A DNA stretch of 49,534 bases from SZUA-521 sp041738285 (GTDB lineage: Bacteria; Pseudomonadota; Gammaproteobacteria; Pseudomonadales; Azotimanducaceae), in contig JBGSQB010000232.1 in assembly GCA_041738285.1 (NCBI GenBank), positions 1-49,534 of the forward strand, written 5' to 3'. The position numbers were made by a program, and so were the translations under genes. This document shows positions 7,889 through 14,792 of this stretch, piece by piece. Within the stretch, counting starts at the first letter, position 1. The number at the start of each line of letters is the position of its first letter. The notes under the pieces were generated by a model. That model was not told the origin of the DNA, searched no databases, and saw only the letters and a list, made by a program, of their open reading frames with translations.

Positions 7889-8719
7889 TTAAGGTTTTTT
7901 CGAAGTACGGTAGTCGCCGAACTCCTGATCGCGCTTAGTCAATGCCTCGGTCAGGCCCTTGCGCATCTCGCCGAACGTGTTCTGCGCGGTGCGGGTGAAA
8001 GTCGCCAGCGCCTGCATTTCGGTACCTGCGCGAATGCCCGCGCGAATTCCCATGATTTCCATCTGCCGATGCACAGCGCGCTTGTTGAACTGCTGTACAT
8101 CGCTCGGCACCTTGGCCACTCGCACCGCAATCTCGAGCACACGCGAGTCGAGTTCATCGGCTGGAAACGCCCGGTTCGCGAAACCCGACTCGACAGCCTC
8201 GAGTCCGGACATCGCGTCACCCGTGAGCATGAGTTCCATCGCGCGCCGCAAGCCCACGATCCAGGGATAGAACTGGTTGTCTGGCGGACTGATCGAGCGC
8301 ACCACGGGATAACCGATCTGCGCATCCTCGGCGACGTAGACGAGATCACAGGCGGTGGCGAGTTCGGTACCGCCTGCAAGGCAGAAGCCATGGACTTGCG
8401 CGATCACCGGCTTACCCAGGTCCCACATGTGCAGGAACCCATCCACCACGTGACGCGGCCAATTGCCGATACCGCCAGCCGTGTAAAACGGCTGATCCTT
8501 GCTGGTGTCGGACTTCAAGTCGTAGCCGGCGGAAAAGCTCGGACCGGCGCCGCGAATCACAGTGCAACCGATCTCCGGGTCACGATCGGCCAGATCAAGG
8601 GCGTGAAATATCTCACCGCGCAGCTCATTGGACAGCGGATTGCGCTTATCCGGTCGATTCAGCGTGATGCGCTGCACGCGCGCCGCAGGTCGATCGACGA
8701 TGATCTTCTGGTAATCCAT
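7889..8719 (-). CDS. Enoyl-CoA hydratase/isomerase family protein (crotonase fold)
   Basis: 276 residues. Crotonase marks are ITLNRPDKRNPLS near residue 18, the oxyanion-hole segment GPSFSAGYDLKSD near 60-73, and the HGFCLAGGTELATACDLV helix near 110-127. Family members hydrate or isomerise CoA thioesters in beta-oxidation-like pathways in the cytoplasm. The usual acid pair of hydratases is not clearly present (AQIGYPVVRSISPP replaces the typical GxPE segment), so an isomerase, hydrolase or other crotonase activity is possible. It is 27 bases after the luciferase-like gene and eight bases ahead of the merR-like gene, all on the minus strand. Confidence 0.88.
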   Translation of the reverse strand: MDYQKIIVDRPAARVQRITLNRPDKRNPLSNELRGEIFHALDLADRDPEIGCTVIRGAGPSFSAGYDLKSDTSKDQPFYTAGGIGNWPRHVVDGFLHMWDLGKPVIAQVHGFCLAGGTELATACDLVYVAEDAQIGYPVVRSISPPDNQFYPWIVGLRRAMELMLTGDAMSGLEAVESGFANRAFPADELDSRVLEIAVRVAKVPSDVQQFNKRAVHRQMEIMGIRAGIRAGTEMQALATFTRTAQNTFGEMRKGLTEALTKRDQEFGDYRTSKKP

Positions 8720-8746
8720 CTGCCCTCCCTCGATATTCGATTCGCC

Positions 8747-9748
8747 TCAGCCGAACTTGAAGACGCGCGGCGTGAACGCATTGAACGTGCGCTGCACTTC
8801 GTCGTTGTTCGCGCCCGCGAGCGGCGCGACGATGTGAGTGTGAATACCGCCGTGCGCATCTTCCAGAATGCGCTGACGACATTCATCTTCGGTACCGATG
8901 ATCGCGATCTCGTCGATCAATGCATCGGTCAATGCGCCGCCGGTCTTGTTGCGATCTTTCGCGGCCCAACCTTCGTTGATCGTGTCCGCAGCATCCTGAT
9001 ATCCGGCCCACGCGAGAAACTTGTTGTACACCGGTGTCGCATAGTAGGGCGCGAACGCTCCTCGAAATCGATTCCTCGCGTCCTGCTTGTCATCGGTAAC
9101 CAGCACCATCGCGCGATTGACGATCTCGACGTCGCGCCAGTTCTTGCCGGCACGCTCGGCGCCGATCTTCACATGCTCCATCATCTTTGGCAGTGCGCCC
9201 TTCGGCCACAGGTTGAAGATCACGCCGTCACCTACTTCGGCGGCCATCTCGATCATGTTCGGGCGCAGCGCCGCAAGGTAGATCGGTGGCGGGTCCTGCA
9301 ATGGGTACTGACGATAGCCATGGCTGCTGACCGTGAGGTCGAAATCCGACTTCTCACCCTTGAGCATCGAACGCACCATGATCGCGGTGTCTCGCACCCT
9401 GCTAACGGGCTTATCAAGGGGAATTCCATGCCAGCCACCCATCATCGTCTGACTCGATGAGCCGAGCCCCATCACAAACTTCCCAGGCAAGACCTGACCA
9501 ATCACATTCGCGGTCGCGGCAAGCACGGCGGGCGTTCGCGTGTAGACAGGAGTCACCGCAATTCCGATTCGTACCGATGGCGCCACGCCGCCAAGGGCTG
9601 CAGCGGTCGTCAACGCGTCGGGGGCGCCGCCGTCGCCAAACCACGCATCCGCATAGCCGTTGTCAGCAGCCCACTTCACGCGCGCAACAGTGTCCTTGAT
9701 GAAAGGTCCTGCCGGCAGTGTTACTGCCATTCTCTTCTGTACGGCCAT
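8747..9748 (-). CDS. LLM class flavin-dependent oxidoreductase, third
   Basis: 333 residues from MAVQKRMAVTLP, chosen because GGGGGA lies about five bases before this ATG; an upstream in-frame start at 9799 has no such site. Luciferase-like features are PAGPFIKDTVARVKWAADNG, NVIGQVLPGKFVMGLGSSSQ and LAALRPNMIEMAAEVGDGVIF. It differs from the tandem pair at the left end and belongs to another subfamily. It is the first gene of the minus-strand run oxidoreductase, enoyl-CoA hydratase, merR-like, copA. The pairing with a CoA-thioester enzyme suggests degradation of a lipid-like compound, which is inference. F420 or FMN use is undecided. Confidence 0.87.
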   Translation of the reverse strand: MAVQKRMAVTLPAGPFIKDTVARVKWAADNGYADAWFGDGGAPDALTTAAALGGVAPSVRIGIAVTPVYTRTPAVLAATANVIGQVLPGKFVMGLGSSSQTMMGGWHGIPLDKPVSRVRDTAIMVRSMLKGEKSDFDLTVSSHGYRQYPLQDPPPIYLAALRPNMIEMAAEVGDGVIFNLWPKGALPKMMEHVKIGAERAGKNWRDVEIVNRAMVLVTDDKQDARNRFRGAFAPYYATPVYNKFLAWAGYQDAADTINEGWAAKDRNKTGGALTDALIDEIAIIGTEDECRQRILEDAHGGIHTHIVAPLAGANNDEVQRTFNAFTPRVFKFG

Positions 9749-9868
9749 CGTTCCCCCAAAGTTCGCAGTATTAGTGCTGTCAGCTCTCAAGACTCGCATT
9801 TTGCGACGCGGCGAATCAAGCCGTATCCTTGCCGCCCTCTCAACGCCGCCTGCTCAAGGATCCGAACC

Positions 9869-10915
9869 ATGCCCGATACGGTCACACTCATCCCGGTCCG
9901 GCAGGCGCATCGTTTCGACGAAGCTGCGTTGGCGTCGTTCATGGCCGAGCACGTCGATGGGTTCCGAGGTCCTCTCGAAGTGCGGCAGTTCGAAGGCGGA
10001 CAAAGCAATCCGACCTTCGCGCTGCGCACACCCTCGGCGGAATACGTGCTGCGCAAGCAACCACCGGGTGAGCTGCTCAAGTCCGCACATCAGGTCGACC
10101 GCGAGTATCGCGTCATGAAGGCGCTAGCCGGCAGCGACGTGCCGGTGCCACGGATGTACGCACTGTGTGAAGACACGACGGTGCTCGGCACCAAATTCTA
10201 CGTAATGGAGAAGGTTGCCGGTCGCGTGTTCACCGACCTCATGCTGCCGGACTTCGACAATGCGGGTCGAAGCGCGATCTACACCGATCTCGCGCGCGTC
10301 CTCGCTGCGCTACACACCGTCGACTACGACGCCGTGGGCCTTACGTCATTCGGCAAGCCCGGCAACTACTACGAGCGTCAGATTTCTCGCTGGTCCAAGC
10401 AATATCTTGCATCGAAGACCGAGAACATCCCCGCGATGGACAAGCTCATGGCTTGGTTGCCGCAGAACATACCGCCGAGCACGGAGACCGTGATCGTGCA
10501 CGGCGACTATCGTCTCGGAAACGTCCTGATTCACCCCACGCAGCCACGGATCGTCGGCGTTCTCGACTGGGAGCTTTCCACGCTCGGTCATCCGCTTGCG
10601 GACCTTGGATACGTGTGCATGGACTATCACGCCGACTCCTACACCACCGCCGGACTTGCGCGGCCGGATCTGGCGGATTTCGGCGTGCCATCGGAGGACC
10701 AGTTCGTGGCCACGTACTGCAAATTCGCGCGCCGCTCATCGATCGAGCACTGGGACTTCTATGTGATCTACAACCTCTTCCGGTCGGCGGGCATCATTCA
10801 GGGCGTGTACAAACGCGGTCTGGATGGCAACGCTAGCTCCGCGAGCGCGCTCGACTTCAAGGATGCGTGCCGAATGCGGGCTGAACGCGCCTGGGGTCTG
10901 GTCGAGAAGCTATAG
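9869..10915 (+). CDS. APH-fold phosphotransferase family protein (ACAD10/11 kinase-like)
   Basis: 348 residues with an aminoglycoside-phosphotransferase fold: FEGGQSNPTF as nucleotide-binding loop, VLRKQPPGELLKSAHQVDRE with the ATP-binding Lys, VIVHGDYRLGNVLIHP as the catalytic HxDxxxxN loop, and VLDWELSTLGHPLADLGY with the metal-binding Asp. This form matches the kinase domain of ACAD10/ACAD11 and the stand-alone bacterial proteins found beside acyl-CoA dehydrogenases, which act on hydroxyacyl-CoA. It is therefore more likely a lipid-metabolism kinase than an antibiotic resistance gene. The start has AAGGA six to eight bases upstream. It is divergent from the oxidoreductase gene and convergent with the next one. 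Confidence 0.88.
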   Translation: MPDTVTLIPVRQAHRFDEAALASFMAEHVDGFRGPLEVRQFEGGQSNPTFALRTPSAEYVLRKQPPGELLKSAHQVDREYRVMKALAGSDVPVPRMYALCEDTTVLGTKFYVMEKVAGRVFTDLMLPDFDNAGRSAIYTDLARVLAALHTVDYDAVGLTSFGKPGNYYERQISRWSKQYLASKTENIPAMDKLMAWLPQNIPPSTETVIVHGDYRLGNVLIHPTQPRIVGVLDWELSTLGHPLADLGYVCMDYHADSYTTAGLARPDLADFGVPSEDQFVATYCKFARRSSIEHWDFYVIYNLFRSAGIIQGVYKRGLDGNASSASALDFKDACRMRAERAWGLVEKL

Positions 10916-10922
10916 GTCAGCG

Positions 10923-10957
10923 GCAGGAGCGGACTTCACGGGCAAGCCGGCTCCTGC
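10923..10957. repeat. Inverted repeat between convergent genes
   Basis: GCAGGAGC (10923-10930) pairs perfectly with GCTCCTGC (10950-10957) around a 19-base loop, in the 53-base gap between two convergent genes. It looks like a single REP-type hairpin and may help terminate both transcripts, but no T tract follows on either strand. Confidence 0.55.
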
Positions 10958-10968
10958 ACTGCGGCTGG

Positions 10969-12012
10969 CTAGAGCATTTCCTTGGCGATCAGTTCGAGCA
11001 CCTCGGGCTGACCGCTGCCGATCAGCATCGATCCCACCTGGTTGCTCGCACCTGCCTTCTTCCACCGGGCCAGCCGCTGCTTGATTCGATCGGCAGGGCC
11101 GATCAGATGGCATGCATCGATCAGATCTTCCGGCACTGCCGCCATCGCTTCGTCCTTGCGGCCCGACAGGAACAGATCCTGGATCTTGGCTGCCGCATCG
11201 CCAAAGCCAAGACGCGTGGCGTAATCGTTGTAGAAGTTCTTGCCGCGCGCGCCCATGCCACCGATGTACAACGCCATGTTGCCGCGCACAGGCATCATGC
11301 ATTGTTTGACATCGGGACCCATGATCGCGGTAACGAACGGTGCCACGTCGAATTCGCCGAGTGACTTGTCGCCGGCCTTCGCAAACCCCTTTTCGATGGG
11401 GGCCTTGAATACGTTGTATTGCTCGGGATCCATCCATACCGGGAAGAATCCATCGGCAACCTCAGCCGCTGCTTCGACACCTGCAGGGGTAAGCGTTGCC
11501 GCGTAGATGGGGATGCGCTCTTCGCAGTGCAGGATGCTCTTGAGCGGCTTTCCCAGACCCGTCGCACCAGGGCCCTTGTACGGCACTTGGTACTCCTTGC
11601 CATCATAGGTGAGCACTCCCTGGCGGGCGAAGATCAGTCGCATCACCTCGATGTATTCCTTGAGTCGCGTAACGGGTCGCCCGTAAGCGACGCCGTGCCA
11701 GCCTTCGACGACCTGCGGCCCGGATGCGCCGAGGCCGACGATGAAGCGATTGCCCGAAAGCTGTGCGAGGGTCATGGCGGTCATCGCCGTCATCGCGGGC
11801 GTGCGAGCGGGCATCTGCATGATCGCGGTGCCGACCTTGATCTTGGTGGTATTGGCGAGAATCCAAGTCGCCGGCGTGACGGCATCGGAGCCGTACGCCT
11901 CCGAGGTCCACACCGATTCGTAGCCGAGCCGTTCGGCGTGCTTGATGAGATCGAGCGGCAAGCCCATGCCGCGCCCGGAATAGCCAGTGATCAAACCCAG
12001 TTTCATTGCCAT
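10969..12012 (-). CDS. LLM class F420-dependent-like oxidoreductase, fourth
   Basis: 347 residues. MKLGLITGYSG, LIKHAERLGYESVWTSEAYG, ATWILANTTKIKVGTAIMQM and FIVGLGASGPQVVEGWHG are luciferase-like landmarks and resemble the mycobacterial Rv3520c-type proteins. The long insertion with YKGPGATGLGKPLKSI is also typical of that group. It probably transfers hydride between a flavin (F420 or FMN) and an organic substrate in the cytoplasm; the substrate is unknown. Two starts are possible, 12012 and 12006, the second giving MKLG. It is the only gene on its strand here, divergent from a hydrolase gene across a 135-base gap that contains one copy of the 19-bp repeat family. Confidence 0.87.
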   Translation of the reverse strand: MAMKLGLITGYSGRGMGLPLDLIKHAERLGYESVWTSEAYGSDAVTPATWILANTTKIKVGTAIMQMPARTPAMTAMTAMTLAQLSGNRFIVGLGASGPQVVEGWHGVAYGRPVTRLKEYIEVMRLIFARQGVLTYDGKEYQVPYKGPGATGLGKPLKSILHCEERIPIYAATLTPAGVEAAAEVADGFFPVWMDPEQYNVFKAPIEKGFAKAGDKSLGEFDVAPFVTAIMGPDVKQCMMPVRGNMALYIGGMGARGKNFYNDYATRLGFGDAAAKIQDLFLSGRKDEAMAAVPEDLIDACHLIGPADRIKQRLARWKKAGASNQVGSMLIGSGQPEVLELIAKEML

Positions 12013-12072
12013 GCATCCGCGTAGAAGAAGACCACCAGCCTAGCAAGTCGGCGCCAGCCGGGAAACTCGCCT

Positions 12073-12097
12073 CGGAACTGGTCACTGGCCCCGGGGC
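12073..12097. repeat. Single dispersed copy of the 19-bp repeat family
   Basis: CGGAACTGGTCACTGGCCCC followed by GGGGC matches the inverted unit at 7330-7354 at all but three or four positions. It lies in a divergent promoter gap. Confidence 0.65.
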
Positions 12098-12147
12098 GAG
12101 TGGCGTGCGCTAGACTCGGCAGGCCTTGGAACAGCCGGAGACTTTTG

Positions 12148-13041
12148 GTGCCCAGCCTGCGCAGCAAGCTGATCAACGCGGTCGTGCGTCACACCGCCAA
12201 GCGGCGTCTGGTTGCCATGGAACTGGATGCGGCTGCGATCGCCCAGGCACGGGCGGGGCTCGATCGCTTCGGTGCGTCGGCGAAACCCGCCGATGGGCAG
12301 CGGCGGGAGTCTGGGCATCTCGGGGGTGTCGCCACGGAGTTCACGCGGATCGACGCACCACGCGGCATCATTTACTACTGCCACGGGGGTGGCTACATCG
12401 TTGGCTCGCCGGTGGCGTACCGGCGCTTCGCCAATCGGCTGGCCGCGGCCACAGGCTACGATGTGGCGGTCATCGACTACCGGCTCGCACCGGAGCATCC
12501 GTACCCCGCTGCGCCCGACGATGCCCTCGCCGGTTATCGAGCCCTGATTGATGCCAGTCAGGACCCGCGGCAAATCGTTATCGCCGGAGACTCGGCGGGT
12601 GGCAACCTTGCGCTCGTGACACTACTGCGCATCAAGGAATCAGGTCTGCCGCTGCCAAGCGGCGCAGTGCTGCTTTCACCCTGGACGGATCTCACCGGCA
12701 GCGGTGAATCGGTGCAGAGCAACGCCGATGCGGATCCGATGCTGCCGGCCAATCGCATCGCGGAGGCCGCCGCCATGTACGCCGGCAATCACGATCTCGC
12801 ACATCCTCACGTGTCGCCGCTGTTCGGTGACTTTGCGGGTTTGCCGCCAATCGCGATTCACGTTGGTTCCACCGAGATTCTGCTCGATGACTCACGCCGG
12901 GTCGCGCAGCGCATGAACGGGGCGCAGCTCAAGGTCTGGAAGGAGATGCCACACGTGTTTCCGATATTTGCTGACGTGCTACCAGAGGGGCGACGGGCGA
13001 TCAATTACATCTCGGCATTCATCGAGTCAGTGCGCACATGA
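12148..13041 (+). CDS. Alpha/beta hydrolase of the HSL (hormone-sensitive lipase) family
   Basis: 297 residues from a GTG at 12148, preceded by GGAG at seven bases. The oxyanion motif HGGGY, the nucleophile elbow GDSAGG with catalytic Ser, an Asp in STEILLDDS, and the His in EMPHVFPIF complete the HSL-type esterase triad in the expected order. The conserved DYRLAPEHPYPAAPDD segment is also present. Such enzymes cleave short acyl esters in the cytoplasm. No signal peptide is visible. The longer frame from 12100 starts without a good ribosome site. The gene is convergent with the glutaredoxin-like gene, six bases from its end. Confidence 0.9.
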   Translation: MPSLRSKLINAVVRHTAKRRLVAMELDAAAIAQARAGLDRFGASAKPADGQRRESGHLGGVATEFTRIDAPRGIIYYCHGGGYIVGSPVAYRRFANRLAAATGYDVAVIDYRLAPEHPYPAAPDDALAGYRALIDASQDPRQIVIAGDSAGGNLALVTLLRIKESGLPLPSGAVLLSPWTDLTGSGESVQSNADADPMLPANRIAEAAAMYAGNHDLAHPHVSPLFGDFAGLPPIAIHVGSTEILLDDSRRVAQRMNGAQLKVWKEMPHVFPIFADVLPEGRRAINYISAFIESVRT

Positions 13042-13047
13042 ACGAGG

Positions 13048-13308
13048 CTAAATCGCGGCGGCAGGCAACCGTTTGCGCAGATACTCGATGATGTCGAGGG
13101 ATTCATACAGCCAGGAAACCACACCGTCGCGCTCGATGCGCAGACACGGCACCATGCCGCTACCCCCGCCGGCCATCAGCTCTCGATGAGCCGCGGGATC
13201 ACGCTGAACATCCTTCATGGCAAGCGTCATGCTGTGCTCAGCCAGAAACTTCCGAACCCTGGCGCAGAAGGGGCATGTTTCGAACTGGTACAGAGTGAGA
13301 TTTTCCAT
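13048..13308 (-). CDS. Glutaredoxin-like / GST N-terminal domain protein
   Basis: 86 residues from MENLTLYQFETCPFCARVR. The CPFC redox motif at about 12-15, a cis-Pro in GSGMVPCLRI and the C-terminal ESLDIIEYLRKRL helix form a complete thioredoxin fold of the glutaredoxin/GST N-terminal type without a GST helical domain. It would act in thiol-disulfide exchange with glutathione in the cytoplasm. Upstream in-frame ATG codons at 13317 and 13335 are alternatives; none has a strong ribosome site. It is divergent from the DsbA-like gene. Confidence 0.8.
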   Translation of the reverse strand: MENLTLYQFETCPFCARVRKFLAEHSMTLAMKDVQRDPAAHRELMAGGGSGMVPCLRIERDGVVSWLYESLDIIEYLRKRLPAAAI

Positions 13309-13378
13309 GGCGCCCATTATGCACATTGGCCCCATGCGCCGGTAAACTGAAACGCAAGCACACCAGTGGAGTCATCGC

Positions 13379-14059
13379 GTGACGCAGAAGCCTGATGCCA
13401 AAGTCAACCGAGTCCGCAACGTCATCATCGGCAGCATCGTTGCAGTCGTTGCCATCGTCGTCGGTTTCGGCCTCTTCTATTCCACAGATATTGCTGCACC
13501 GGATACCTTCGTAGAAGGCAAGCACTTCACAGTATTGGAGGGTACGCGGGCTGTAGCTGGCACGCCGGTCACGGTACGCGAGTATTTTTCGTACGCATGC
13601 ATTCACTGCATGAACTTCGACCCGCAGGTGGAGGCCTGGCGCGAGGACGCGCCGAGCGACGTCAAGTTCGAACGCAACCCCGTCGCATTCTCACCGACCT
13701 GGGGCATTCTGGCGCAGACTTACTACGCGCTCGCGAACCTCGGCGCGCTGGACGAAAATCATCCGCGTCTGTTCCGCGCGATCCACGAGAACAATCGGCA
13801 ATTCCTGTCGCCGGCCATGATGGCGGATTTCCTCGACGGACACGGCGTCACGAAAGACGAGTTCCTGCGTGCCTACGATTCGCCAGCGGTGCGCCGTGCG
13901 GCGAGTGACGCCAACAGGCGTGCGGAAGAACAGAAGATCAACGGCGTCCCGTCACTGGTCGTTGCCGATCGCTATGTGGTCAATCTCGCAGAGGTCCCGC
14001 GCAGCCAGGCGTTCGAGGTGGTCGAGTTCCTCGTAGCCAAGGTCGTGAAGGAGGGCTGA
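13379..14059 (+). CDS. DsbA-like membrane-anchored thiol:disulfide oxidoreductase
   Basis: 226 residues from a GTG with TGGAG upstream. One membrane segment (about 14-34) anchors the protein, leaving a periplasmic thioredoxin domain. The redox site is CIHC (Cys74, Cys77) in YFSYACIHCMNF, where canonical DsbA has CPHC; the change from Pro to Ile should alter its redox potential. The cis-Pro loop INGVPSLVV is conserved near residue 190, and the helical insertion between is complete. It probably oxidises or handles disulfides of envelope proteins. No DsbB gene is nearby. A separate promoter is likely because the gene upstream is divergent; TAAACT about 25 bases before the start is a possible -10 box. 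Confidence 0.85.
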   Translation: MTQKPDAKVNRVRNVIIGSIVAVVAIVVGFGLFYSTDIAAPDTFVEGKHFTVLEGTRAVAGTPVTVREYFSYACIHCMNFDPQVEAWREDAPSDVKFERNPVAFSPTWGILAQTYYALANLGALDENHPRLFRAIHENNRQFLSPAMMADFLDGHGVTKDEFLRAYDSPAVRRAASDANRRAEEQKINGVPSLVVADRYVVNLAEVPRSQAFEVVEFLVAKVVKEG

Positions 14060-14150
14060 CACCCGTCTCACCACGTCCCCGGAGAAGCGTTCAGGTTGGG
14101 TTCAGGCGCGCGTGGTTTACTGGCGCCGTGCGATCCAACGAGGACCGGCG

Positions 14151-14780
14151 ATGGACGACTATCAGACTCTGATTCAGACGATCTCGCTCACCATGGGCGT
14201 GGCCTGGGCAAGCGGGATCAATCTGTATGCGGCGCTCGCCATGCTCGGCATCGCCGGCGCAGGCGGCTATGTCGAACTGCCCGAGACGCTCGCGATCGTC
14301 GAGGATCCACTGGTGATTCTCGCGGCGGGATTCATGTACTGCGTCGAGTTCTTCGCTGACAAAACGCCAGGCGTCGATACCGCTTGGGACGGTCTACACA
14401 CCTTCATTCGAATTCCTGCCGGAGCGCTGCTGGCAGCCGGCGCGGTGGGCGACGTGAGCCCTGCGCTCTCGATCACCGCCGGCATCCTCGGCGGCGGGGT
14501 CACAGCTGCGACGCATGCGACCAAGGCCGGGACCCGCGTACTGATCAACACGTCACCAGAACCCTTCACTAACTGGTTCGCATCCATCGCAGAAGATGTC
14601 GCCGTATTCGTCGGTCTCTGGGCAGCGCTGTCGCATCCCGTTATATTTCTCGTTCTTCTGGTCGCGTTCCTGTTGTTGTTATGTTGGCTCCTGCCAAAGC
14701 TCTGGCGCGGCATTGTCGTCGTGTTTCGCCGCATCGCCGCGTTTTTCAAAGGTCGGAGCGAGCCCGTATCCACCCCTTGA
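14151..14780 (+). CDS. DUF4126 membrane protein
   Basis: 209 residues from ATG at 14151, with GAGGA before it. Several hydrophobic segments are visible (about 8-35, 48-65, 88-125, 145-190). The sequence WASGINLYAALAMLGIAG at the start, then FADKTPGVDTAWDGLHTFIRIPAGALLAA, is the pattern of the DUF4126 family, whose function is not known. It ends in a basic tail (KLWRGIVVVFRRIAAFFKGR) probably on the cytoplasmic side. It lies 12 bases upstream of mrcB and on the same strand, so a link to envelope assembly is possible but is inference from position only. An earlier in-frame ATG at 14112 lacks a ribosome site. Confidence 0.85.
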   Translation: MDDYQTLIQTISLTMGVAWASGINLYAALAMLGIAGAGGYVELPETLAIVEDPLVILAAGFMYCVEFFADKTPGVDTAWDGLHTFIRIPAGALLAAGAVGDVSPALSITAGILGGGVTAATHATKAGTRVLINTSPEPFTNWFASIAEDVAVFVGLWAALSHPVIFLVLLVAFLLLLCWLLPKLWRGIVVVFRRIAAFFKGRSEPVSTP

Positions 14781-14792
14781 ACCGGGGTCTCC

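Noticed and set aside
7853..9460. 535-codon plus-strand frame
   Set aside because: It spans two well-supported minus-strand genes and is rich in Arg and His as expected of an antisense shadow.
9869..10915. Aminoglycoside resistance kinase
   Set aside because: The loop sequences fit the ACAD10/11-like lipid-metabolism kinases better than drug-modifying enzymes.
10923..10957. Rho-independent terminator between convergent genes
   Set aside because: The stem is good but neither strand has a T tract after it, so it is listed only as a repeat.
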